Shown here: positions 1 through 6,154 of the stretch, in pieces
How positions within the stretch are numbered: the first letter of the stretch is position 1
Layout of the letters: each line of letters opens with the position of its first letter
Source of the DNA: Bacteroidota bacterium
GTDB lineage: Bacteria; Bacteroidota; Bacteroidia; CAMBQF01
Reading direction: 5' to 3'
NCBI GenBank assembly: GCA_027483285.1
Contig: JAIXUZ010000106.1
Span: forward strand, 1 to 7,441
DNA: 7,441 nucleotides
Translations under genes and position numbers: made by a program
Notes under the pieces: generated by a model
Databases searched by the model: none
The model's input: the letters and a program-made list of their open reading frames with translations, nothing else
Told to the model about the DNA's origin: nothing

Positions 1-1317
1 GAGCATTTTATTTTTAAAAATGCTTACTATATGGCTAACGGGCCGCTAGAGTTTTTAGAAGAAAACTACAACACTATGGGGCCTGTGTATTGGGTAAAAT
101 CGCCCATACGCAAAATAGCTGTGCTAAACGACCCCGAATGTGTGCGCCATGTGTTGCAGGAAAACAACCGCAACTATGTAAAAAGCTTTGGCTACGACCC
201 TTTAAAACTGCTGTTGGGCAATGGGCTGCTAACATCTGAAGGCGATTTTTGGCGCAAGCAGCGCCGTATGGCCCAGCCGGGTTTTCATAAAGAAAAACTG
301 GCCGCCATTGTAGATACCATGATAACCTGCACAGGCCAAATGCTGCTGCGTTGGGAGAAGCTGGAGGGTGTGGAGCTGAACGTTTCGGCAGAGATGAACA
401 GGATTGCATTAGACATCGTTTCAAAATCGCTGTTTATATCTAATGTTGAAGATGAGATTGATAAAATAAGTACCTGGGTAACTGTAGCAATAGAGCAGGG
501 TGCCGAACGCATACGCAATCCGTTTAAAATACCTACTTGGATACCAACCCCGTCAAACCTTAAGCAAAACAAAGCTATAACGGTATTAGATGAGGTAATA
601 ACAGGTATTATTGAAAAGCGCCGCGCAGATACTAACCAGTATCACGACCTATTATCGATGCTAATGGAAGCCCGCGATGAAGATACAGGCGAGGGTATGA
701 GCAACCGCCAGTTGCGCGACGAAGTAATGACTATTTTTATTGCCGGGCACGAAACCACCGCCAATGCCCTTACATGGGCTTTTTATGTGCTGGCCCAAAA
801 CCCGCAGGCCGAACAGAAGCTGAAAGAGGAGGTAGATACTGTTTTGCAAGGCAAGCCTGTTAGCTTTGAAAACCTGCGTAGCCTTGCCTATACCCGCATG
901 GTTATTGATGAGGTAATGCGTCTTTACCCGCCGGCATGGATTATAGGCCGCAAAAATGTGGAAGATGACGAAATAGCGGGTTTTTATATACCGGCAGGCA
1001 CCAACTGCCTGATACCTACACTTAGTATACACCGTAGCCCTAAGTTTTGGAAAGACCCGCTTACCTTTGACCCTGAACGCTTTAGCCCGGAGAAGGTTAA
1101 AGAACAAAAAAAATACACCTATTTTCCGTTTGGTGGCGGACCAAGGCTTTGCATAGGCAATAACTTTGCACTGATGGAAATGCAGGTGGTATTAGCATCG
1201 GTTGTGCAGCGCTATACGTTTGAATTGATAGACACCACCCCTATAGAATTGGACCCCCTTATAACACTGCGCCCTAAGCAAAATGTGTATCTAAAGCTTT
1301 TTAAAAGAGAGTGTTAA
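1..1317 (+). CDS. Cytochrome P450 monooxygenase, 5'-partial at window edge
   Basis: Haem-thiolate monooxygenase, expected to hydroxylate or epoxidise a hydrophobic substrate with electrons from a separate ferredoxin and reductase, since no reductase domain is fused. Numbering from the ATG at 31, the I-helix oxygen-activation motif AGHETT is at residues 238-243, the K-helix ExxR is E294-R297, DPERF follows at about 347-351, and the haem loop FPFGGGPRLCIG carries the axial Cys374. All core elements are intact and the C-terminus is complete, ending in a tandem TAA TAA. The frame is open without a stop from base 1 to the ATG at 31 (EHFIFKNAYYMANGPLEF), and this part resembles the proline-rich lead-in of P450s, so the true start lies before the window and Met at 31 is probably internal. 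The 428 residues from that Met are slightly short for the family. Substrate is unknown; upstream neighbours would be informative. Confidence 0.95.
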   Translation, partial: EHFIFKNAYYMANGPLEFLEENYNTMGPVYWVKSPIRKIAVLNDPECVRHVLQENNRNYVKSFGYDPLKLLLGNGLLTSEGDFWRKQRRMAQPGFHKEKLAAIVDTMITCTGQMLLRWEKLEGVELNVSAEMNRIALDIVSKSLFISNVEDEIDKISTWVTVAIEQGAERIRNPFKIPTWIPTPSNLKQNKAITVLDEVITGIIEKRRADTNQYHDLLSMLMEARDEDTGEGMSNRQLRDEVMTIFIAGHETTANALTWAFYVLAQNPQAEQKLKEEVDTVLQGKPVSFENLRSLAYTRMVIDEVMRLYPPAWIIGRKNVEDDEIAGFYIPAGTNCLIPTLSIHRSPKFWKDPLTFDPERFSPEKVKEQKKYTYFPFGGGPRLCIGNNFALMEMQVVLASVVQRYTFELIDTTPIELDPLITLRPKQNVYLKLFKREC

Positions 1318-1329
1318 TAAATACGGCAT

Positions 1330-1349
1330 AAATTAACTTCGGGTAATTT
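1330..1349 (+). terminator. Hairpin with UUCG tetraloop after the P450 gene
   Basis: Arms at 1330-1337 and 1342-1349 pair over eight positions with one A-G mismatch. They enclose a TTCG loop closed by C-G, the very stable cUUCGg tetraloop. It begins 12 bases after the P450 stop codon. No T-run follows, so it may protect or define a 3' end rather than act as a classic intrinsic terminator. Confidence 0.35.
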
Positions 1350-1377
1350 AGTCATATTAAATCAGCGCATATATTCG
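1348..1377 (+). promoter_or_regulatory. Weak Bacteroidota-type promoter before the adhesin
   Basis: TTA at 1348-1350, a 19-base spacer, and TATATTCG at 1370-1377 match the TTG-N19-TAnnTTTG consensus with one mismatch in each element. Transcription would start near 1383, about 22 bases before the ATT at 1406 that opens the signal-peptide frame. This supports 1406 as the original start of the adhesin. It partly overlaps the preceding hairpin. Confidence 0.3.
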
Positions 1378-1405
1378 TTGGTAAATAGAATAAACCATCT
1401 AACCA

Positions 1406-1483
1406 ATTAAAAAATTAATACTGAGTTTCAGTGTTGTGCTACTTGCCTTCGCATTAAACGCACAAGCCCCACAGGTTTGTTAG
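1406..1483 (+). pseudogene. Out-of-frame signal peptide of the adhesin, with ATT in place of ATG
   Basis: In frame 2, bases 1406-1483 read ATT then KKLILSFSVVLLAFALNAQA, then PQVC and a TAG stop at 1481. This is a classic Sec signal peptide: two lysines, a 14-residue hydrophobic core, and an A-Q-A cleavage site. A stop at 1400 in the same frame excludes any start further upstream. The initiation position holds ATT where ATG is expected. The mature protein continues in frame 1. If the CCCC at 1467-1470 had one more C, the reading would be LNAQA-PTGLLADGIAVG, running straight into the adhesin ORF. The element therefore looks like the detached 5' end of the gene below. The alternatives are a sequencing error, a recent frameshift mutation, or ribosomal slippage. 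Confidence 0.6.
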
Positions 1484-2355
1484 CCGATGGAATAGCTGTA
1501 GGCAATACTACATGGTGGGACGGCACCCAGTGGGTTGTAGATAACAATAACATATTTAATGCTGGCGCTAACGTAGGTGTTGGCACTGCAACTCCAACAG
1601 CTAACTTACAGGTAATAGGCACCTTTGCAGCAGGCGATGCAGCTAACGCAGCAACAGGTACTAATGCAATAGCATTGGGTTACCAAACAAACGCCAGCGG
1701 GAGTGTGTCAACCGCTATGGGTTATCAAACAGTAGCCAGCGGAAACACTTCAACAGCTATGGGTACTAATACGACATCAAGTGGAGATGGTTCTGTTGCT
1801 ATTGGAGCTTACAGCAATGCGGTAGGAGAATATGCAATTGCTATTGGTTATGACAATACAGCCAGCGGCAATTATTCTACAGCTTTTGACCAGAACTCAA
1901 TCACTAGTGGCAACTTTTCTACAGCTTTTGGCCAGTTCACAACTGCCAGTGGTGTAACATCTACAGCTTTGGGTTACGCTACTACAGCATCAGGTGTATT
2001 TTCAACTACCATGGGCAAAAATACCGTAGCTCCTTCATACGCTGAAACAGCATTGGGATTATATAATACAACTTATACCCCTGCCAGCACTATGAGCTGG
2101 GTTTCTACCGACCGATTATTTGTTATAGGTAATGGCGGACCCGGATCAGCCAGCAACGCTTTAACCATACTTAAAAACGGTAATATGGGCATTGGTAATG
2201 ATACACCAACGGCTAAGTTGCAGGTAAAAGATGGTGATGTGTATGTTGAAACTATTGGCAGTGGCGTAATAATGAAATCGCCGGATGGTGGCTGCTGGAA
2301 ACTTACAGTAGACAACACAGGTGTAGTTTCTGCAACATCGGTTACTTGTCCGTAA
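1477..2355 (+). CDS. Secreted trimeric-adhesin-like protein with YadA-type head repeats (5' end disrupted)
   Basis: The ORF has 292 residues from a TTG; no ATG lies near, and the true 5' end is probably the signal peptide at 1406 in another frame. Residues 1-60 hold a WWDGTQWVVDN segment and a first GVGTATPTANLQV motif. Residues 61-186 are nine perfect-length 14-residue repeats of the type SGxxSTAxGxxTxA, plus a degenerate tenth to 200, typical of the left-handed beta-roll head of YadA/Hia adhesins. A second GIGNDTPTAKLQV motif lies at 238-250. The C-terminal 40 residues (KSPDGGCWKLTVDNTG...VTCP) form a small domain seen in Bacteroidota surface proteins, with Cys273 and Cys291 possibly disulfide-linked. 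I see no YadA beta-barrel anchor and no clear type IX sorting domain, so surface attachment is unexplained. The likely role is adhesion or a fibre-like structure. The body of the ORF is free of stops, so any damage is recent. Confidence 0.75.
   Translation: MLADGIAVGNTTWWDGTQWVVDNNNIFNAGANVGVGTATPTANLQVIGTFAAGDAANAATGTNAIALGYQTNASGSVSTAMGYQTVASGNTSTAMGTNTTSSGDGSVAIGAYSNAVGEYAIAIGYDNTASGNYSTAFDQNSITSGNFSTAFGQFTTASGVTSTALGYATTASGVFSTTMGKNTVAPSYAETALGLYNTTYTPASTMSWVSTDRLFVIGNGGPGSASNALTILKNGNMGIGNDTPTAKLQVKDGDVYVETIGSGVIMKSPDGGCWKLTVDNTGVVSATSVTCP
1657..2076 (+). repeat. 42-bp coding repeats, nine full plus one degenerate unit
   Basis: Nine consecutive 42-bp units (1657-2034) and a weaker tenth (to 2076) encode the 14-residue head repeats. 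The protein period is exact, with Gly usually first, STA/IA at 4-6 and Gly at 8. DNA identity between units is only partial, so the array is old rather than freshly expanded. Unit six (STAFDQNS) has Asp where Gly is usual. Confidence 0.85.
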
Positions 2356-2376
2356 TCTAGTTTTATACTGAATTAA

Positions 2377-2414
2377 AAATCCTCCTGGCAATAAATGCCG
2401 GGGGGATTTTTTTT
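2377..2414 (+). terminator. Strong intrinsic terminator after the adhesin
   Basis: Arms 2377-2390 and 2396-2409 pair over 14 positions, including two U-G wobbles (2383 with 2403, 2386 with 2400), around an ATAAA loop. A run of eight T ends at 2414. It lies between convergent genes. Read on the - strand the two wobbles become A-C mismatches, though a T5 run exists there too, so it should work best for the adhesin and less well for sanA. Confidence 0.9.
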
Positions 2415-2416
2415 GG

Positions 2417-3103
2417 CTATACCTTGATTTTTACGGGCTCGCCTAAAAACTTGGGCTGCTTGTTTAGGATATAAAGATCGATAACGGCTTTGCAACGGGC
2501 CAGTGGTTCGCGTATGCTAGTGCGCAGCCCCAGGCTTTTGGGTACATCCTGCGCATTAAAGCCGATAGCCTCTAACCCCTTTTGGCGGGCTAAAAACACC
2601 GCACGCTGGTTGTGAAACTGCTGCGATATGATGGTAAACTTAGTTTGCCCAAACACTTTTTGGCAGCGCACAACAGAATCGAGTGTGCGGAAACCGGCAA
2701 AATCCATAGTGATGCAACTATCGGGTACACCCTTACCAATAAGGGCTAAGCGCATTTCTTCGGGTTCGTTGTAATTTTTTACACTATTGTCGCCACTAAC
2801 AATCAGGTGTTTAACCTTTCCGGCCTTAAAAAGGGCGGCAGCGGCATTAATGCGGTAGCTAAAATACAGGTTGGGCTGTCCGTTTTTTAACTCGCTGTTG
2901 GTACCAAGCACCAGGCCAACGTTGTTTTCGGGTATTTCTTGCACATTGTTAAACAAATACAATTTGGTGCTGTTTACCACGTATTGGTTGCTTACCGCAA
3001 TTGCTAATATGATAAAAACAAAAGGGCCAAGTAAAAAAAAGGCGATTTTAAGCCACTTTTTTTGTGTAACTATTTGTGGTTGAAAGCTAATATATTGACG
3101 CAT
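2417..3103 (-). CDS. sanA: SanA/YdcF-family (DUF218) envelope protein
   Basis: This 228-residue protein closely follows the SanA (vancomycin high-temperature exclusion) pattern and is near the E. coli length of 239. Numbered from the ATG at 3103: a cytoplasmic lead, one membrane helix at about 20-38, then the DUF218 fold facing the periplasm with VGLVLGT (62-68), VSGDN (102-106), YNEP (111-114), AGFRTLDSVVR (136-146), SQQFHNQRA (160-168), REPLAR (198-203) and PKFLG (217-221). In enterobacteria, loss of SanA weakens the envelope barrier to vancomycin and SDS at high temperature; the biochemical activity is not settled. I chose the ATG at 3103 over a TTG at 3115 because ATG is the stronger start and the extra four residues add nothing recognisable. 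It is transcribed divergently from the HU gene and convergently with the adhesin. Confidence 0.88.
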   Translation of the reverse strand: MRQYISFQPQIVTQKKWLKIAFFLLGPFVFIILAIAVSNQYVVNSTKLYLFNNVQEIPENNVGLVLGTNSELKNGQPNLYFSYRINAAAALFKAGKVKHLIVSGDNSVKNYNEPEEMRLALIGKGVPDSCITMDFAGFRTLDSVVRCQKVFGQTKFTIISQQFHNQRAVFLARQKGLEAIGFNAQDVPKSLGLRTSIREPLARCKAVIDLYILNKQPKFLGEPVKIKV

Positions 3104-3119
3104 AGGGTTAAACAAATTT

Positions 3120-3150
3120 TTTGTTGTTTAATGTAATTAAATTATGTTTG
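3120..3150 (+). promoter_or_regulatory. Consensus Bacteroidota sigma-A promoter for the HU operon
   Basis: TTTG at 3120-3123, exactly 19 bases, then TATGTTTG at 3143-3150. This is a full match to TTTG-N19-TAnnTTTG. Transcription should start near 3157, leaving about 35 AT-rich bases before the ATG at 3193. No other promoter of similar quality is visible before the RNase gene. Confidence 0.8.
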
Positions 3151-3192
3151 CAAATATAAAGTAAGGATCATATTATTAAAACTACTACTATT

Positions 3193-3486
3193 ATGACAAA
3201 AGCAGACTTAGTTACCGAGATAGCAGAAAAAACCGGGGTAGAAAAAGTGGCCGTGCAGGCAACGGTAGAAGCCCTTATGAAATCGGTAAAAAATTCGTTA
3301 AGTGCGGGGCAAAATGTTTATCTTCGCGGTTTCGGAAGTTTTATCGTTAAAAAACGGGCAGAGAAAAAAGGGAGGAATATTACCAAGAACAAGACAATTG
3401 TTATTCCTGAGCACTATATCCCCGCTTTTAAACCCGCTAAAACTTTTGCCGAAAAAGTAAAAAAGAACGTAAAAGGCACTAAGTAA
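3193..3486 (+). CDS. HU/IHF-family nucleoid DNA-binding protein
   Basis: This 97-residue protein has the usual HU length and layout: a helical dimerisation half (1-40), the GFGSF signature at 46-50, basic flanking residues, a beta-arm, and the closing PAFKPAKTF segment (77-85). HU proteins bind DNA as dimers with little sequence preference and bend it. The arm tip reads RNITKNKTI (61-69), so the proline of the canonical RNPQTG loop that intercalates between base pairs is Ile63 here. Weaker kinking is expected, and this arm type is common in Bacteroidota IHF-like proteins. It is first in the + strand block, directly behind a consensus promoter, and only 13 bases separate its stop from the TPR gene. 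Confidence 0.95.
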   Translation: MTKADLVTEIAEKTGVEKVAVQATVEALMKSVKNSLSAGQNVYLRGFGSFIVKKRAEKKGRNITKNKTIVIPEHYIPAFKPAKTFAEKVKKNVKGTK

Positions 3487-3499
3487 TTATTATTTTATT

Positions 3500-4357
3500 T
3501 TGAGAGTACCGCTAAAACAAATAATTGTTGTAATTGCATTTACGGGTTTGGCGGTGCTGCTCTATTTTGCACCGCGCGGCTACCCGGGTGTAAAAGAAAA
3601 AGGCATGCCCCAGGGTGGCCAACAACAGCAGCACAGCGATATTAGTGCTGATATAGCGGCTGTGAAACAGCAGCTGGGTGCCGAAAAAACAAAAAAAGTA
3701 GATTTTTTTGAGAAGCAACTTTCGGCCGCGGGCACGCCCCAGGCCAAAGTTTCAGCCCTCGACTCTCTTACAGTTGAGTGGGATAAATTGATGCGCCCGT
3801 TTATTGCGGCGCACTACAGTTTTGAAAAATCGGATATTTTAAATACTTTTGCAGCCTGGTTTGAAACGGGTAACCGTTTTTTTGCCCTATCATCTATTAT
3901 CCCAGAAGATAAACAAGACGACAGGGCCTCGGTATTCCAGCAGGCAGCAGAGGCTTATGAAAAGGCCTTAAAGTTGAACCCCAACGATGCAGCTGCCCGC
4001 ACCAGGTTAGCCGTGTGCCAGGTTGAAGGCAGTCCTGACCCGATGACGGGTATCCTCTCGCTACGCGGGCTGGTAACAGAAGACTCTACCAACATTGAAG
4101 CGCAGTTGAACCTAGGGTTGTTTTCGCTAAAAAGCGCCCAGTACGACAAAGCCGAAAAAAGATTTAGGACGGTAATTGCTTTGGACCCCGACTATAAAGA
4201 TGGTTACTGGTATATGGCCGGTGCTATGGAGGGACAAAACAAGCCTGCCGAAGCAGTTAAGTATTACCGCATGTATATACAACACAATGCGGGCAACGAT
4301 GCTGAGAATGAGGAAGTTGAAAAGTACATTTTTAAGTTAAATAATAAAAAAAATTAA
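3500..4357 (+). CDS. Membrane-anchored tetratricopeptide-repeat protein
   Basis: The protein has 285 residues from a TTG. ATG is absent from this stretch; an ATT directly precedes the TTG in frame. Residues 8-24 form one hydrophobic helix after a basic N-terminus, without a clear cleavage site, so it should be an anchor with the rest outside the cytoplasm. A Gln-rich linker (GGQQQQH, 39-45) and a charged helical region lead to TPR-like units at about 143-176, 197-230 and 231-263, with typical A-x-x-x-Y/F and LNP/LDP turns. TPRs mediate protein contacts, and the partner cannot be told from sequence. It lies 13 bases after HU and three bases before the small basic gene, so co-transcription is likely. 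Placing it between DNA- and RNA-acting proteins while it appears to face the periplasm is odd. Confidence 0.85.
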   Translation: MRVPLKQIIVVIAFTGLAVLLYFAPRGYPGVKEKGMPQGGQQQQHSDISADIAAVKQQLGAEKTKKVDFFEKQLSAAGTPQAKVSALDSLTVEWDKLMRPFIAAHYSFEKSDILNTFAAWFETGNRFFALSSIIPEDKQDDRASVFQQAAEAYEKALKLNPNDAAARTRLAVCQVEGSPDPMTGILSLRGLVTEDSTNIEAQLNLGLFSLKSAQYDKAEKRFRTVIALDPDYKDGYWYMAGAMEGQNKPAEAVKYYRMYIQHNAGNDAENEEVEKYIFKLNNKKN

Positions 4358-4360
4358 GTT

Positions 4361-4453
4361 ATGCCAAGCGGAAAAAAGAGAAAACGTCATAAAATGGCCA
4401 CCCACAAGCGCAAAAAGCGTTTGAGAAAAAACAGGCATAAAAAGAAAAAATAG
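4361..4453 (+). CDS. 30-residue ultrabasic protein, mS38/bS22 (AURKAIP1/COX24)-like
   Basis: ATG at 4361 to TAG at 4451-4453 encodes 30 residues, of which 12 are Lys, 6 Arg and 3 His. It begins MPSGKKRKRHKMATHKRKKR and continues LRKNRHKKKK. The pattern KRxKMxxHKxKKRxRKxRxxK resembles the C-terminal COX24/AURKAIP1 motif found in mitochondrial ribosomal protein mS38 and in the tiny actinobacterial ribosomal protein bS22. From that likeness I infer a small-subunit rRNA-binding protein. Its start is three bases after the TPR stop, so translation is probably coupled, and its short length makes it easy for gene finders to miss. Location before an RNase G/E gene fits a role in ribosome biogenesis. 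The family match is by eye, so homology is likely but not proven. Confidence 0.82.
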   Translation: MPSGKKRKRHKMATHKRKKRLRKNRHKKKK

Positions 4454-4461
4454 GTGTTTTT

Positions 4462-4474
4462 TGCCGGCCCGGCA
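4462..4474 (+). other. GC-rich mini-hairpin after the small basic gene
   Basis: TGCCG (4462-4466) and CGGCA (4470-4474) pair around a GCC loop, nine bases past the small gene's stop. TTTCTT follows, a poor U-run, so it could be a leaky terminator that attenuates readthrough into the RNase gene. Confidence 0.4.
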
Positions 4475-4512
4475 TTTCTTGGTCGCGGCTTAATACAACG
4501 CTTAATATATTT

Positions 4513-4549
4513 ACAATATTCCCGGGCCGTATGGCTGCGGGAATATTGT
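4513..4549 (+). promoter_or_regulatory. Large hairpin in the RNase G leader
   Basis: A perfect 12-bp stem pairs 4513-4524 with 4538-4549. Inside, 4525-4528 (GGCC) pairs with 4533-4536 (GGCT, one G-U) around a GTAT loop, leaving G4537 bulged, giving about 16 pairs in all. It ends 25 bases before the GTG start of the RNase gene. Only TTT follows closely, so termination is less likely than a role in leader folding, RNA stability or autoregulation by the RNase, as known for the rne leader of E. coli. Confidence 0.6.
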
Positions 4550-4574
4550 ATTTGGTTCAACTTATACTATTGGT

Positions 4575-6128
4575 GTGAATAAAGAATTAGTTATAGATGC
4601 CGACGAGAATGAGATAACTATTGCGCTGCTTGAAGAGAAAAAGCTGGTAGAAATAACCCGCGAAAAAAGCAACAAGAGTTTTTCTGTTGGCGACTTATAC
4701 CTGGGCAGGGTTAAAAAGATTATGCCCGGGCTTAATGCCGCCTTTGTTGATGTGGGGTATGAGAAAGACGCTTTTTTACACTATCTTGATTTAGGGCCCC
4801 AATTTTCATCGTTAAATAAATACGTAAAAAACAGCATACAGGGTAAGCATACCAGTGGCATGTTGTACGAATTTACTACCGAGCCCGATATTAAAAAGGA
4901 CGGTAAAATTACCGACCAGCTGCGCACTAACGACCATGTTTTGGTGCAGATTGCCAAAGAGCCCATATCATCTAAAGGCCCACGGATTACCACAGAACTG
5001 TCGCTAGCCGGCAGGTATTTGGTGTTGGTGCCTTTTTCTGACAAGGTATCGGTATCGCAAAAGATAAAAGACCCGCAAGAGAAAGACCGTTTAAAGAAGC
5101 TGATAGCTGCCCTTAAACCCAAAAACTTTGGTGTGATTATACGCACCGTAGCCGAGGGCAAGAAGGTGGAAGATGTGGAGGCCGACCTGAACGACCTTGT
5201 AGCACGCTGGAAAGAGTGCCACGATGTGTTTAAAACAGGCAAACCACCACGCTGTGTGCTGGGCGAGATTGACCGTACGCAGGTTATTTTGCGCGATATG
5301 TTGAACGCTGACTTTAACAGCGTAAACACCAGCAGCGATAAGATATATAATGATGTACGCCAGTACATTACCACTATATCGCCTGATAAAAAGGATATTG
5401 TTAAGCTGTATAAGAATAAGGTCCCCATTTTTGACCATTTTAGTGTAAACAAGCAGATAAAAGCCTTGTTTGGCAAAACGGTGAACCTGCGCAGCGGAGG
5501 CTACCTTATTATTGAGCATACGGAGGCGTTGCACGTGATAGACGTGAACAGCGGCCACCGCAAAACTATTGAGGGCGACCAGGAGAACAACGCCTTGCTT
5601 TGCAACCTGGAGGCGGCTACCGAAATTGCCCGCCAGCTGCGCCTGCGCGATATGGGTGGCATTATTGTTATTGACTTTATTGATATGCACAACCCGGCCA
5701 ACCGTAAGCAGCTTTTTGACAGGCTGCGCAACGAGATGGATGTGGACCGTGCTAAGCATAACATACTACCGCCTAGCAAGTTTGGTTTGGTGCAGGTAAC
5801 ACGCCAGCGTGTGCGCCCCGAAACGAACATTGACACGTATGAAAAATGCCCTACCTGCGATGGTACGGGCCAGATACAGCCGCCTATTTTGGCTATAGAC
5901 GAGATTGAAAACAACCTGCGCTACCTGCTGAAAGACCAGAACGAGGCTAAGCTGAAGTTGTTTGTACACCCGTATTTGCAAGCGTTTATTACCAAGGGTC
6001 TATTTAAATCGCTGCAGTGGAAATGGTTTTTTAAATACAAAAAGTGGGTACCTGTAAAAGCGCTGCCGGCATACACCATGCTGCAATATAGCTTTACCAA
6101 CAGCCACGACGAAGAGATTAAATTGTAA
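4575..6128 (+). CDS. rng: Ribonuclease G/E-family endoribonuclease
   Basis: This 517-residue enzyme has the RNase G layout without the long C-terminal degradosome scaffold of RNase E. Such enzymes cleave single-stranded AU-rich RNA, prefer 5'-monophosphate ends, and mature rRNA and turn over mRNA in the cytoplasm. An S1 domain starts near residue 37 (SVGDLYLGRVKKIMPGLNAAFVDVG is split here only by its length; G39 and D59 are typical), with a lineage-typical insertion at about 74-110. The catalytic DNase I-like core has the Mg-binding aspartates D323 (HVIDVNSG) and D367 (VIDFIDM), 44 apart as in RNase E, where they are D303 and D346. The zinc-link CPTC is Cys425/Cys428, which joins protomers, and a small C-terminal domain follows. 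The start is GTG at 4575 because the conserved NKELVID lead begins directly after it. It is last in the HU-TPR-small-protein block. Confidence 0.95.
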   Translation: MNKELVIDADENEITIALLEEKKLVEITREKSNKSFSVGDLYLGRVKKIMPGLNAAFVDVGYEKDAFLHYLDLGPQFSSLNKYVKNSIQGKHTSGMLYEFTTEPDIKKDGKITDQLRTNDHVLVQIAKEPISSKGPRITTELSLAGRYLVLVPFSDKVSVSQKIKDPQEKDRLKKLIAALKPKNFGVIIRTVAEGKKVEDVEADLNDLVARWKECHDVFKTGKPPRCVLGEIDRTQVILRDMLNADFNSVNTSSDKIYNDVRQYITTISPDKKDIVKLYKNKVPIFDHFSVNKQIKALFGKTVNLRSGGYLIIEHTEALHVIDVNSGHRKTIEGDQENNALLCNLEAATEIARQLRLRDMGGIIVIDFIDMHNPANRKQLFDRLRNEMDVDRAKHNILPPSKFGLVQVTRQRVRPETNIDTYEKCPTCDGTGQIQPPILAIDEIENNLRYLLKDQNEAKLKLFVHPYLQAFITKGLFKSLQWKWFFKYKKWVPVKALPAYTMLQYSFTNSHDEEIKL

Positions 6129-6133
6129 GGTTG

Positions 6134-6152
6134 ATTCTCTCTTACTGAGAAT
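6134..6152 (+). other. Small hairpin just after rng
   Basis: ATTCTC (6134-6139) and GAGAAT (6147-6152) are perfect complements around a seven-base loop, three bases before the left arm of the main terminator. It may help end or protect the transcript. Confidence 0.4.
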
Positions 6153-6154
6153 GC

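Noticed and set aside
661..1107. Antisense ORF opposite the P450
   Set aside because: It covers the I- and K-helix motifs of a clear P450 and its own translation shows no domain.
1657..2076. CRISPR-like or tandem-repeat array
   Set aside because: The 42-bp period is continuous and coding, with no unique spacers and diverged DNA units, so it reflects protein head repeats.
3113..3115. TTG start for sanA, four residues upstream
   Set aside because: An ATG at 3103 follows at once, and the extra MFNP residues have no support from the family pattern.
3104..3192. Promoter for sanA on the minus strand
   Set aside because: The best box (TAATTTAA) matches only six of eight positions of TAnnTTTG and has no convincing partner element, so I did not list it.
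4546..4572. Separate promoter directly before rng
   Set aside because: TACTATTG at 4565-4572 is one base off consensus, but the TTG partner is only 16 bases away, and transcription would begin inside the coding sequence.
4781..5476. Long antisense ORF inside rng
   Set aside because: It lies wholly opposite a well-conserved RNase G, its translation has no recognisable domain, and another antisense frame overlaps it. It is a shadow of coding bias.
5091..5759. Second long antisense ORF inside rng
   Set aside because: Same reason: no promoter, no family resemblance, and full overlap with the catalytic core of the RNase.
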